From: Pelargonium cotyledonis
Lineage: Eukaryota > Streptophyta > Magnoliopsida > Geraniales > Geraniaceae
Assembly (NCBI GenBank): GCA_036897625.1
Contig: JAYMTA010000070.1
Coordinates: 1-46,150 of the forward strand
DNA length: 46,150 nucleotides
Direction of reading: 5' to 3'
This document shows, one piece after another, positions 9,895 through 27,205 of the stretch. Both the position numbers and the translations under genes were made by a program. The notes below the pieces were generated by a model. It did not search any database, had not been told where the DNA came from, and worked only from the letters and a program-made list of their open reading frames with translations. Each line of letters opens with the position of its first letter. Positions within the stretch are counted from its first letter, which is position 1.

Positions 9895-12800
9895 CTCCCC
9901 TTTAAACTAGGTTGAAGATGTCCTCCATAGCTAGCTTGCTTACAAGAAAATCAAATTGTCTCTTTTGGAGTCCCTTTGTAAGTATGTCACTTGTTTTTTG
10001 AGCAGTTGGCACATAAGGGACACAACTTAAACCACTTTCAAATTTTTCCTTGATAAAGTGTATGTCGATTTTGATGTGTTTAGTTCTATCATGTAGAACT
10101 GGATTATGAGCAATCGAATTTTTGACTTTATTATCGCAATAAACTTTTATGGGAAGAGAAAATGAAATTTTTAAATCTTCCAGGAACCTCTTGATCCACA
10201 TTACCTCACATATTCCGTGAGCAAGAGATCTATATTCAGCTTTGGCGCTACTTCGTGCTACAACACTTTGTTCTTTATTTCGCTTGTGACCAAATTTCCT
10301 CCAACAAATGTGCAATATCCTGATGTTGATCGCCTATCAGTTATGTTGCATGCCCAATCAGCATTTGTATAAATTGCAACATTTATTTTGTCACATTATC
10401 TGAACATTAGACCTCTACAAGGTGTTCCCTTTAGATATTTGAGTATTATGTAAGCAACTTCAAAGTGTACTTGTCCAGGTGAATGCATAAACTAACTTAT
10501 CATACTTACAAAAAATGCTATATCAGGACGAGTATGTGACAAGTAGATTAACCTCCCCACCAACCTTTGAAACTTCTCCTTTTTAATCACATCTTCACCT
10601 TTAGTCGGATGAAGCTTTATGTTGGCTTCTATTGGAGTTTCGGCAACTTTACACCCAAAAAGTCCTGTCTCATCAAGTAAATCAATGATGTATTTTCTTT
10701 GGTTTACATAAATACCCTCTCTTAATCTTGCGAATTCCATGCCAAGGAAGTATTTCAATGACCCCAAGTCCTTAACTTCAAAATATTTTGCTAGAATCTT
10801 CTTCAACTTTGGTAGTTCTTCAAGATCATTTCCTGTCAAAATTATGTCATCTACATAAACAATTAAGATTGCAATATTCCCTTTCTCAGAATGTTTACAA
10901 AACACAGTATGGTCTGATTGGCTCTGATAGTAGCCATAATTTTTTACAACAAGTCCAAAGCGTTCAAACCACGCAATTGGTTTCTGTTTAAGGCCATAAA
11001 TGGATTTATTGAGCTTGCAAACTTTATTTGGGCCAACAATCTTTTCAAATCCTAGAGGTGGACATATAAAAACTTCTTCTTCCAAGTCTCTATTAAGAAA
11101 TGCATTGTTTATGTCAAGTTGATACAACGACCTATTCAAATTAACTGCATGAGACAATAGGACACGAATAGAGTTAATTTTAGTTATCGGGGCAAAAGTT
11201 TCTTGGTAGTCATTACCATAGATTTGAGTAAACCTTTTAGCTACGTGTCTCGCTTTGTATCTTTCTATACTTCCATCAGCCTTTTGCATTTCACGGTAAA
11301 TATCCATTTACACCCAACTATTGTTTGGTCTTTGGGTAATTCCACAATCTTCCATGTTCTATTTTTCTTTAGAGCATTCATTTCTTCCATTACTGCTGAT
11401 TTGCACTTATGATCATCAAGTGCTTCCTGAATATTTTTCAGAAAAAACAGTTTTGTGATTTTTGATGTAAATGCTTTATGAGTATGAGAGTGTTTATCAT
11501 ATGACATGTATTTTGCAATTGGGTGATTTGTGCAAGAACAAGTTGCTTTTCTAATTGCTATAGGAATATTAAGGTTAGGAAATTGAACATATTCATTTGG
11601 AGTATGAACACAAGAAGGCAAAAGAGATTCAATAGTTTGAGAAGAGTTTAAGGTACCTTTAGTTTTTGCAGGTTCTTTACTCGGGGAAGTTGGCTGACCT
11701 TGTGGGGATAGTAGGTTCTCTACTCTTTTGAGTATTTTTTCTTATGTAAACTTTAATCTTAGGATTATATTACACAAGGTTTGGTAATATTTCTTCCCCA
11801 GTTGAAGATTCAATAATACTTGGCAAAACATTTATAGGGGTAACAGTTTTAGAGTTCACAACTTTAGGTAAGGGGCTAGAAATAATATCCCAAAAATTTT
11901 ATGCACATTGTTGCTCCTCTTGAAGAATTTTTTTTTTAAATAAACTTGATTTTCTAAAAATTTGACATCCATAGATGCCAAAAAATTTCTGGTTTTTGGA
12001 TTAAAACATTTGTACCCCTTTTTATTTGGAGCATATCCTAAAAAATACATTTTTTAGTTCTTGGATCCAGTTTTGACATACCTCTATTAGTGATGCGAAT
12101 ATAAGCAGTGCAACCAAAAAAATTTAATGGTAGATTTGAATAAATACGAGTATGAGGAAAACCCTTTTAAAGACACTCAGTAGGTGTACTATAGTTAAGA
12201 ACATAAGTAGGCATCCTATTGATTAAATACGTTGTTGTTAAAATTGTTTCTCCCCAAAGGTATTTAGGGACGTTCATTGAAAACATAATAACACGGGACA
12301 CCTCCAACAAATGTTTGTTTTTCCTCTCAGCTATACCATTTTGTTGTGGTGTATCAACATTAGTAGATTGATCATGAATACCATTTTCTTGCAAAAAAAG
12401 TTCAAAGAGTTTATTTTTGAAATATTATCAGTATGAAGAATGCCAATATTTGAACAAATTCTCAACCTCATATTTTTCATTCATTAAGTAAACCCAACAT
12501 AAAAGTGTATGATCGTCAATAAATGTCACAAACCATTTTTTTCTAAAACTTTGTGAATCCTCGAAGGGTCCCAAACATCACTATGTATTAAGTAAAATGG
12601 TCTCGAAGATTGATAAGCTTTTGTAAGATAAATAGTCTTATGCCTTTTTGATAAAATGCAGTTTTCACAATTGAAACTTGAAAAACCCAATCCTTGTAAT
12701 AAATAGGGAAACAATTTTTTAAGATATGAAAAACTAGGGTGCCCTAGACTATAGTGCCAAAGCATTATTTGATATTTAATAGGGATAGAGTTTATACTAC

Positions 12801-14300
12801 TTAAGCCTTAAGCTTCTTTATTCTTGGAGTCCTTATCATCAAAATAGTACAGACAATCTACCATCTTAGCATTGCCAATCATGCTCCCCGATTTTCGGTC
12901 ATGAAACACGCAATGAGAGTCCCAGAAAATGACATAGCAATTAGAATCATTACAGAGTTTACTGACAGATGAGAAATTACATGCAAGATTGGGAACGTGA
13001 AGGACATAATTAAGGGAATAAGTTTTAGAAAAATTTATCAATCCTTTACCAGCAATTGGAGAATAGGAACCATCTGCTATACGAATTTTTTCATGACCAG
13101 AACAAGGAATATAGGTTTGAAATAAATGAGAAAAACTTGTCATATGATCAGAAGCTCCTGAATCTAAAATCCAAGGAGCAAGATTTGAAAAAAGAATGAC
13201 AAACTAGAGCATATGAATCACTACTTGTTCGTGCAAGAGAAGCATTAGGAGCACCCGAAAAACCTGAGTTAGATTTCAACAACTTTAGGATATGATCCAA
13301 TTGCTCTTTGCTAAATGGAGCAGATTCAACTTCATGTGTAGTGGGAGTGCGCATGAATCTGCTTTCATGTTTGCCCTTCCAATTTTCTGGTTTACCATAG
13401 ATCTTCCAATAAGTCTCACGGGTGTGTCTTGGTTTGTTACAGTTATCATACCACATAGGAGGCCTCTCTTTAATATTCCTTTGATTGCTCCGACCAACAT
13501 GAGCTTTGATGGTAGCAAGTGTAGAATATTCAGTAGGACTGTCAGAAGTTTTATTGCCAAGCATGACAAGCCGACGGCTTTCCTCGCGGCGAACTTCAGA
13601 AAAGACTTCTCCAATAGATGGCCGAGGTTTTCTACCAATAATTCTGCCCCTAACTTCATCAAAGTCAACATTAAGTCCAATAAGAAATTTTAAAATTCGA
13701 TTGTCCTCTACAATTTTCTTGTAGTGTTGGCATTCTTCAATCAATTTCCATTCATAATCATTGAATAAGTCTAAATCCTACCACAAACGTTTTAAGGAAT
13801 TACCTTGGCGGATTTCTCCAAGCTTCAACGTCAATTCATAAACTTGGGACAGGTTCCCCAAATTTGAATATATTTGGTTGATTAGCTCCTTAGCAATGTC
13901 ATAACACATATAGTTGAAGCTAATATCTTCCTCCATAGAATTCACCAACCAATTCATCACCATTGAATTCTCAACATCCCATGTAGGATGGGCCGAATGC
14001 TCAGCAACAAGTTTTTTTCGTTTCTACCGTCAAGTATCCAATTCCACAGAGATACATGCATACTGACTGGGACCAACGTAGAAAATTTTCCCCATTTTGT
14101 CGTATGGTAGTAATCTGAAAAAAAAAATGAGAATCTAAGGGAGATAAATGAGAATTATTGGAAGAATTTTTTGGAGTATTGGACTGCTTTTCAATAGGAT
14201 TAAAGGCTCAATCACAGTGTCAGACATGGTAAAATAAGAAGTTTTTTGTTCCGAAAGGGATCAAGAATGCTTTGAGACCATACAAGCTTAGTTTTACAAA

Positions 14301-14516
14301 TGTTACATCCTGCATATAAAGAGAAACTACTAGACAACTAGAAAAAGAAAGAACACCTATACATAAGCAATTACCTTAATCAAATCTCTTGATTAACTCT
14401 CTTCTATGATTACAGTTCTGACAATCCTAATACGCAGACTAGTTTCTTAGATTAGAGCATTGACTTAATCACCAAAAATTCAGTGAATTAAATAGTGAAT
14501 ATCTTCCTTTCCAACA
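14301..14516 (-). repeat. 5' LTR of the copia fossil
   Basis: 216 bp, partner of 9679-9894, with the same terminal TGTT/AACA. The shared 'cttagttttacaa' just inside suggests the LTR may extend to about 14287, next to the primer-binding-like site. Confidence 0.85.
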
Positions 14517-15037
14517 GTATCTTCTAGTAAAATCATGTGAGCAACTCTTTCTTAGTTAGCCCTTTCTCGTAGTATTTTTCTTCAACCGAGACTTGTAGCC
14601 TCTCCACAGTGAGTTGCAGTTTTTATGACCCATTTCTTTTCCCATTTAGGGATCGTAAAATTTTTACGTCCACAAACATAAAGTTATAGCACATTAGTAT
14701 AATAAAAAAGAAATATAAAAATGAAGCTGTGAATTAAAGTGACATTCGTTTTCCGCCAGGCCGAGTGCCCTACTCCACCATTGGTGCAGTATCAACCACA
14801 AATCAGAACAATCACTAGAGGGATGAACCACCCACAACACCAAGCAACTTCACACACTAGATCTCGAGACGGAGCACATCGCCCTCTCTTCAGAAGATGA
14901 AGCCGAAGCACCTTTCCACCAAGATTGCAGTCATGATATTTGTTAAATCTGAGCTCCGTTAACAGCTTCATCAACATTCTTAAGATCCAAGGTCCATCGT
15001 AGATTTATTAACTATACTCTCTCTCTCTCTCTCTCCG
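14517..15037 (+). promoter_or_regulatory. Upstream region and 5' leader of the VIP1-like gene
   Basis: There is no gene in this stretch. A (CT)n microsatellite at about 15017-15035 ends two bases before the ATG at 15038, so it should lie in the 5' leader. Pyrimidine-rich leaders of this kind are common in plant regulatory genes. The upstream space is short because the copia fossil ends only 521 bp before the ATG. Confidence 0.5.
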
Positions 15038-19910
<4,873 letters not shown>

Positions 19911-21078
19911 GCGGGGAGCAACAGCCAAGTAAGAAACAGATTCTGCACTAGATGAAAGGTAAGGTATCTTGTAGATATAAAGATGTAAATGTATTGCAGC
20001 CAAAGCTCTGTTATGTTGCTTGAATCTATAGTTACAGTTACACAAAGTTAGGTTTTGTTATTTGTAGGATAGAAAATTTTCAGAACAGGCTGTATAGCCA
20101 ATTGGGTTTAAAAATTCGAATGGGATATAAAATGGATGGGTGATTATGTAATCCATATTTGTATGTATGTACAATTTGCCTTGGACTTTAGAATATGAGG
20201 GCAAATGACACAGTCGTGCTCCTCATGCAAAAGAATCGTTCGTATGGACAAAAAGAGGCCGGTGAGACCATGTTTCGAATGAATAATAATATTTTGGTGC
20301 CATCTTCCGAATGAATGATAACTAAACTAACATATGATTCCATCATCATTTTATAAAATTTTGGTACAAAGTGCCTAATTTATAAGATATACTGTACATT
20401 TATTGTATTTTGATTCGGCCAGATCATCATAATCACTCCTAACAATTGTGGGCTGAGGCAAGGTTGGGGTATGACAATTTACAAATCATATGTCACCAAC
20501 ACTGTTACTTAACAATCAATCAATTTTTTCCATATTACAGGCCCCATGCCATTCCACGAAAAACGTCTCTTTCTAGACAAAACATATTCACAAAATCAAG
20601 AAAATAATTGAACAAACACAATAAATCCACAATTGAAAATAATATACATAATAAAGCATCATGTAAAAGGACAAATTTGCATTGCTGTCACTACAAGTTT
20701 TCTTCACTGGGTTCACGTATGATACATGGTCCTTTTGCAAGATTAAAGCTTTGAAAATATGCAAACATTCCAACTTTACCATACAAACTTGATTATGAGA
20801 TCTCACCAATTATTGTACCCTCAACCATCACAATCTGTTCTTCTCACCGATGTTTCAAAAACTGGCTCAGAGGTTGAACCGGCCAAATCGGTCACCGATT
20901 TTAACCAATCTTTTGCGTCACTTAAAATCCAGACTGACTGGCCACCGATTTTCGGTTAAATCGTCACCATTTATATTGTTATGTAGTAAAAATAGCAAAT
21001 GAACTAACTCAATATTGATGAGATTCCATGCATATGAAAATATATAAAATATATATATACAAAGTATAAACAACCATC
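19911..21078. other. Intergenic region between the bZIP and receptor-kinase genes
   Basis: The first 200-250 bp should be 3' UTR of the bZIP gene. A stretch at about 20845-20970 ('gaggttgaaccgg', 'accgattttaacc', 'cggttaaatcg') resembles dispersed plant repeats rich in aaccgg, but its borders are not visible. I see no further gene. Confidence 0.4.
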
Positions 21079-21165
21079 AGGGCAAGCGGTTTATGTCTTT
21101 TGGTCCCTCGAGTTCGAGTTTCTCATTAGTTGTTGATATAACCTATAAATAAATGGAGTAAAACA
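21079..21165 (+). repeat. tRNA-like SINE fragment upstream of the receptor kinase
   Basis: 'cagggcaagcggtttatg', a B-box-like 'gagttcgagtttctc' and then 'ttagttgttgatata' follow the same order as a second copy at 25253-25350 ('tagggcaagcaattt', 'aaattcgagtctcc', 'gttgttggtatag'). Two related copies flank the kinase gene in the same orientation, which supports a SINE family over chance. Ends are approximate. Confidence 0.5.
21144..21151 (+). promoter_or_regulatory. Candidate TATA box of the receptor kinase gene
   Basis: 'tataaata' lies 327 bp before the ATG at 21478, at the tail of the SINE-like fragment. Nothing in the sequence marks the transcription start, so this is only a candidate. Confidence 0.3.
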
Positions 21166-21477
21166 CTACATATATCAATCTAGTTAGGAGGAGGAGGAGA
21201 ATATGTGACAGATTCTGATTTAAGAGAAAACAAAGCATCCACATATCTTTGTAACAATATCAAAATGTGGGTCTTAAGCCTAAAAAAGTAGCTTGTCGCT
21301 ACTCTCATGTCCTTAGCAGCCCCATCCCCTTCACTACAACAAATCCATGTTCCACAGGCCATCACCTTTTTGCATCAGTAAATATGGTCCCAAACCAAGG
21401 GCTTTTTTGGCATCCAACCAAGATTAAAATGAGAAGCAACAGTAGTAGCTTAGCTAGAGCCCTCATGATCTCATTCC

Positions 21478-24400
21478 ATGATCATGTCAACCAATGCAAT
21501 TACTCTTTTACTCTTCTTGTTTCTCAACTCCACCATTTCAGCTTTGAACCAAGAAGGTCACTCTCTACTTTCATGGCTTTCAAGATTCAATTCCACTTCT
21601 TCTTCTTCCACTTTCTTCTCCTCATGGAACCAATCCCACCAAAACCCTTGCAAATGGGACTATGTCAAGTGTTCTCATAATGGGTTCATTACAGATATCA
21701 CCATCTCCTCCATTGATCTCCCAACTGCCTTCCCAATTGAGTTCCTATCATTGAGCCATTTGACCTCCCTCGTGCTCTCGAACGGGAACCTCACCGGAGA
21801 TGTCCCGGGCCTGATAGGGAACCTCTCGTCCCTCGTCAACCTCGACCTCAGCTACAATGCTTTCCAAGGAACCATTCCGGGGGAGATTGGGATGTTGTCA
21901 CAGTTACAGTTTCTGTCACTCAATTCAAATTCATTGGAGGGTGGAATCCCGAGAGAGATCGGAAACTGTTCCAAGCTGAGAGAGCTTCGGCTGTTCGACA
22001 ACCGGCTCTCCGGGGACATTCCGGCGGAGGTAGGACAGCTGCAGGGATTGCAAATCTTCCGGGCAGGAGGTAACCAGGGAATTTCCGGCCACCTTCCAAT
22101 GCAGATATCGAACTGCTCACAGCTCGATTTTCTTGGTCTTGCGGACACCGGGATCACCGGGCCAATCCCGGGCACTATCGGAGAGTTGAAGAATCTCTGG
22201 ACACTCTCAATCTACACTGCTAATCTCACCGGATATATTCCACCGGAGATAGGAAACTGCACAGCTCTGGAGAACTTGTTTTTGTATCAAAACCGACTTT
22301 CCGGGCAGATTCCGGTTGAGCTTGGTTTGCTGAGGAATCTTAAAAGGGTGTTACTCTGGCAGAACAGTCTGAGCGGGAGCATTCCCGGAGCTCTGGCGAA
22401 CTGCTCGGGGATAACCGTCATCGACTTCTCAATGAATTCTCTGAGTGGCGAGCTTCCGGCGTCCCTGGGAAGCTCAGTTTTGGAGCTGGAAGAGCTTTTG
22501 CTATCTGAGAACACCATCTCGGGTTCAATACCGGCGTTTATAGGCAACTTCAGCCACCTGAAGCAGCTTGAATTGGATAATAACATGTTTTCCGGCAAGA
22601 TTCCAGCCGCCATTGGGCGGCTAAAAGAGCTCTCTCTGTTCTTTGCCTGGCAAAACCAGCTCCAACAAAGCATACCAGCAGAGCTGGGAAGCTGCGAGAA
22701 GCTTCAAGCTCTGGATCTTTCGCATAATTTCCTAACAGGGTCAATTCCTAGCTCTCTCTTTAACATCCGGAGCTTGACACAACTGTTGCTGATATCGAAC
22801 GGTTTGTCAGGTGAAATCCCACCCGACATTGGCAACTGCACGAGCTTGGTCCGTTTGAGGCTGGGATCCAACAACTTATCCGGTCATATACCGCCGGAGA
22901 TAGGGCTCTTGCCCGGGTTAAGCTTTCTTGAATTGTCTCGCAATCAATTAACCGGGGAAATCCCCCGAGAAATCAGCAACTGCACAGAGCTAGAAATGAT
23001 AGACTTGCGCGAGAATAAGCTTCGAGGCACGATTCCAGAATCTTTGGTGTTACTCACTAGCCTAAACATCCTAGACCTTTCCAAGAACCGAATAGCGGGC
23101 GTCATTCCCCGTAGTGTCGGGAAGCTTTCGTCCCTAAACAAGCTCGAGCTGAACCGAAATGAGATCGTTGGTTCAATTCCTCGATCATTGGGGTTGTGCA
23201 AGAACTTGCAGTTGTTGGACATAAGTAGCAACAGAATGTCCGGTCCGGTACCAGAAGACATTGGTGGCTTGCAAGAACTGGACATTATGCTAAATTTGAG
23301 CTCGAATTCTCTAACAGGTCCTCTTCCACAAAGTTTCTCCAATCTCTCAAAGCTAGCAAATCTAGATCTCTCCCACAACCGCTTCACCGGAGGGCTTCAA
23401 GTACTTGCCAATCTCGACAACCTCGTTTCTCTAGATGTTTCTTATAATAACTTCTCGGGCCACCTCCCCGACACCAAGTTCTTCCAAGACCTCCCTTCGT
23501 CGGTATTTCAAGGTAATCCCCAACTATGCACGGACAATAACAACTGCAGCATTACCAGTGTTCGTATCCGTGACAGCAAGTCCATCAGAAACCTCGTCAT
23601 CCTCGCTCTCTTGTGCCTAACTGCGGCTCTACTTATTGTCACCGTGGGAGCAGTTTGGGTTGTTAGAGGCGGAGGCGTCCCGTTTCAGTACAGTCAAGAA
23701 GAAAGCTACATGGAATGGGACTTCACCCCATTCCAAAAGCTCAACTTCACTGTCAACGACATTGTGACAAGATTGTCGGATTCTAACATCGTTGGAAAAG
23801 GCTGCTCGGGCTTGGTATATCGGGTGGAGACCCCGTTGGGACAGGTTATTGCGGTCAAGAAGCTATGGCCACTCAAGAACAGCGAGGTTCCACTGAGAGA
23901 CTTGTTTTCTGCAGAAGTTCGGACTCTCGGATCCATAAGGCATAAGAATATAGTGAGGCTTCTGGGATGCTGTAACAATGGAGACACTAGATTGCTACTG
24001 TTTGATTATATCAGTAATGGGAGCTTGGGTGGGTTGATTCATGAGAAGAGGGTGTTCTTGGATTGGGATGCGAGGTACAAGATCGTGCTCGGAGCAGCTC
24101 AAGGTTTGGCATACCTGCACCATGATTGTATTCCCCCGATCATCCACCGCGACGTCAAGGCAAATAACATCTTGGTCGGGACACAATTCGAAGCTTTTCT
24201 TGCGGATTTTGGACTCGCCAAGCATGTCGATGATTCTTCGGAATGTTCGAGAAATTCAAACATAGTTGCAGGATCTTATGGGTACATAGCACCAGGTGAG
24301 TAGAAAAAACCATTCTTACTCTGTAGTTAAAAACTGTACAACTAAAAAAGTTTTTTTTTAGGTCCTTTAAGGGATTACGCAATGGTCAAGGTACACATCT

Positions 24401-25005
24401 TCATGTTGGAGGTTGTGGGTTCAAATCTCATTGCGTCGGGTGGAATTTTGGGTTAAAAGGGGGTGTAGCTCAACTTTAAGATATTACTAGAGAAGAACAA
24501 TACTCCACAACTATACTAGCATTAAAGATGCTTCAAAGATTAAATGTAATTGCGTTTGCCATAAATTGCAGAATATGGATACAGTTTGAGGATCACAGAG
24601 AAGAGCGATGTGTACAGCTTCGGCGTGGTGCTTCTCGAGGTTTTAACCGGAAAGGAACCAACCGATAACAAGATCCCAGAGGGCCACACCCACATTGTGA
24701 CATGGGTTCTAGAAAAAGTAAGAGAAAGAAAAACAGATTTAATGTCAGTTCTTGATCAGCAACTACTTCTCTGGTGTGGGACACAGGTGCACGAGATGCT
24801 TCAAGTCCTCGGAGTGGCTTCACTCTGCGTCAACCCTTCCCCGGAGGACCGACCAACCATGAAAGACGTAACAGTCATGCTCATTGAGATCAGGAATGAT
24901 AAGGACGATCTTGAAAACCCCAAGTTTCCCGGCACGTCGACTGATCAGAATGCAGCACTGCATTGTTCTAGTTTTTCAGGATCGTCTAAACCTCTAATTC
25001 GATGA
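21478..25005 (+). CDS. LRR receptor-like kinase, subfamily XI, RGI/RGFR-like
   Basis: Two exons, 21478-24295 and 24572-25005, give 1083 residues; the splice falls inside the Glu codon of the APE motif, as is usual in this subfamily. Order: signal peptide (about 1-23), N-terminal cap with 'NPCKWDYVKC', some twenty or more 24-residue LRRs (about 75-660), C-terminal cap near 'FQGNPQLC', transmembrane helix (about 704-728), then a kinase domain from about 750. The kinase has a glycine loop 'VGKGCSGLVY', Lys794, H890-R891-D892 and D910-F-G, so it looks catalytically active and of RD type. Ectodomain and kinase resemble Arabidopsis RGI1/RGI2, which sense root growth factor (GLV/RGF) peptides. The short C-terminal tail differs from RGI1, so another XI clade is possible. 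A second ATG two codons in could also serve as start. Confidence 0.92.
24372..24473 (+). mobile_element. Short tRNA-like SINE in the receptor-kinase intron
   Basis: About 102 bp with an A-box-like 'tacgcaatggtcaaggt' and a B-box 'gggttcaaatct'. It is flanked by 'ctttaag' at 24365-24371 and 24474-24480. Removing the insert and one repeat leaves a compact intron of about 167 nt. It has no clear A-tail. The B box and direct repeats make a SINE the best reading, though a 7-bp repeat can arise by chance. Confidence 0.55.
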
Positions 25006-26100
25006 ACTTTTAATATCCAGAGTTTGCAATGTAATTCATTTTTGTAATTTTTTCTCTTTCACAGGAATCACAGCACACAAATAATTTGTATAGATTGTTA
25101 TGTTATCTCTTAGTAATAATAGAGATTTCATTTTCCAACGTTCTGTTTTGGCTTACAAGAACAAGATCAGTCAAGTTCAAAAGGCAAGAAAGGTAAGACA
25201 ACTAGGTAAGTTAAGTCATAACTGAAAAGACAAACTAAACAATACAACCGATAACCTGTAGGGCAAGCAATTTAAAGAGTTTGATTCTTTAAAGTCTTAA
25301 ATTCGAGTCTCCTTTAGTTTCTATAGGTGTTGTTGGTATAGGCTATTACTTCATAGCCCAAAGAAAATTATTTCAAGGTTTAAAATTAAAAATTCATATC
25401 CAATTCATTTTCTTTATCAACAAGGTTCGAGTATTGGTTGATACACTTGCTTATAAAGTAAAATAAAAAAGTAAGTTGAATGACCAAAAGTTATTCTGCA
25501 ACTCTTAAAGACAAGTGCTATCCTCACCAAATATTGTGTTATCAAGTCTTGCTTGGTTTTTCATCTTGTATGAACCATTGCAACACCAAATATTAAAGTG
25601 TCTAATAGAGTACAATAGTTTTGTTAAAATCTTTTAACCTAGGACATGTACGAGTGATTTTGAACTTATATGACCACTCTTGCATTCAAAATTTTATTTT
25701 CCAGGTTTCTTTTGAACTCCTGATTTACTTAATCATTTAAGAACTCACATTCATCTACTCTTTTTCTCAAAACTTTCAGCACAGAGTTTTCATATTTCTT
25801 GAAGAAAAAAAATATCTCATTTTAAGAGCTTGCGTTTTACATATTTTTAAAGTGTATTCAAAAGTCATGGATTAATAGTTTTATATCTTTTGATCTTGAA
25901 AAACACATGTTTTCATTGTTAAACATTTTTCAAGAATGTTGTGCTTTCCTAAAGTTATATTGAAATCTTTTTCTCTTGAGCAAAACTATTTATATCTTTG
26001 AATTATACTACTTATTAGTACTTTTTTTTTTTTTCAGATAATAGGTACTTTAATTCTAGAATTTCCAAAAAAGAAGTTACAAGAAAAACTATAAGAGATT
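25006..26100. other. Intergenic region after the receptor kinase
   Basis: Presumed 3' UTR is followed by A/T-rich sequence. Apart from the SINE-like copy at 25253-25350 and a run of T at about 26022-26035, I see no feature and no gene. Confidence 0.4.
25253..25350 (+). repeat. tRNA-like SINE fragment downstream of the receptor kinase
   Basis: Second member of the family at 21079-21165: 'tagggcaagcaattt', then 'aaattcgagtctcc' (B-box-like), then 'gttgttggtatag'. It is longer and better preserved than the upstream copy. No target duplication was identified. Confidence 0.5.
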
Positions 26101-27205
26101 GAGCAATAAATAGCCTCAATGAAAACATAAAAGAGAAAACAATATTGAAAACATCATAAGTGTGTTCGAAAATGTCCATAGTTGAATAATAATAGGGAAC
26201 GGTGTGATTCCCAAAATCAAAACATTAATGAGGATGGGATGCCCGAGAAGATTGGAAGGTAGTCCAACGGTTGTCGTATAACGATGTCGAAAAATGTTGG
26301 CCGAATCTTCAAAAGAGGTGTCGGAAAAGAGTAAAATGAGGGCTTGAACTCTGATGACGCACATGGCGCTGTTGAGGTTGAGGCCGTCCGACGAGGTTGA
26401 TGTCGGAATGTGGACGACGAGTTGGACGAAACAGCTGGATACTTCGGTGAAGCCATGAACGACGGCGACGGTGCTGAAGATCTTGACGAGGCCGTCGACG
26501 ACGGACAGCTCTTGATGCAACGCCGGGGAGAGACCGTGAGTGGAGATGACGCCGGAGATGTGCCAGATCCGCAAGATGCAGCGACGGAGACGAGCAGGAC
26601 GAGGAGGCGGCCATGACGGAGCTACAAATATGAATGAAAAGAGGACATGCTGCAAATCAGATAATGGTGAATAGATCTACAAAAGAGGACCCGGAGAACT
26701 TGCCGGTAAAGAGGGCGGAGCGAAAGACGTCGTCGGCGCCGTGAGGTTGGCGGATGCTGTTTACAAGTGAGGTTTCGGTGATGGCTCAAGGCCAAGGATG
26801 TTTTTCTCTACAGATCCGGCGGACAGAGGTTGATTAGAAGACAACGCGGGTGGTGATGGAGTTGCAGATCGGCGGTGGTCGTGCCAGAGCCGGCCACGGC
26901 TGAAGCGACACATATCTGAAGTGCAGCGGAATGAGAATCGCTGGCGGTGACCGTGCCAGAAGTGGCCACAGACAGGAGCAGCAACGGCGGTGTGGCCTTA
27001 GATCTGGCAATGACGATGTTGGACGTCGCCACTCCGAGAGAGTGAAGTGGGGTGAAGAAAGAGCTTTGATTTGACAGATGACCAGGAGATCAAGGTTAGA
27101 AGGAGGAGGAGAGAACCTCTCCGGTCGGAGCAGAAGCGATGAGGGCGCTGGTTTATAACACACACACAGAACAACGAGGAGTTTTCTGGTGTGAATTGTC
27201 AACAC
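26100..27205 (-). other. GC-rich island of unknown origin, possible captured or decayed gene
   Basis: This block is far richer in G+C than its flanks. On the minus strand, part of one frame (about 26520-26340) has mostly C-ending codons and reads 'GLVKIFSTVAVVHGF', which is coding-like in composition; other frames on that strand are also open. A second open minus frame lies at 27205-26834, with a TATA-like 'tgttataaacc' near its start. I recognise no domain, splice structure or terminal repeats. It could be a dead gene or the cargo of a transposon whose ends I cannot see. Confidence 0.3.

Larger units (their letters stand above)
9679..14516 (-). mobile_element. Ty1/copia LTR retrotransposon fossil, both LTRs present
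   Basis: Read on the minus strand, the parts run in copia order: 5' LTR, gag (about 14240-13150), protease (about 13170-12800), integrase (about 12765-11840), reverse transcriptase (about 11640-10490), RNase H (about 10320-9902), 3' LTR. Integrase before reverse transcriptase makes it Ty1/copia. A primer-binding-like 'tggtctcaaagc' lies just inside the 5' LTR (about 14283-14272) and a purine tract 'aaaggggagtg' just before the 3' LTR. No matching target duplication is evident. The coding region is broken by roughly half a dozen or more interruptions. LTR divergence suggests an insertion of the order of 7-15 million years ago, depending on the substitution rate. Confidence 0.9.

Noticed and set aside
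13292-13693. Open frame on the plus strand across the copia gag region
   Set aside because: It is the antisense shadow of the gag part of the fossil and shows no domain or independent signals.
21852-22673. Open frames on the minus strand within the receptor-kinase ectodomain
   Set aside because: They mirror the repetitive LRR coding sequence on the other strand and have no domain of their own.
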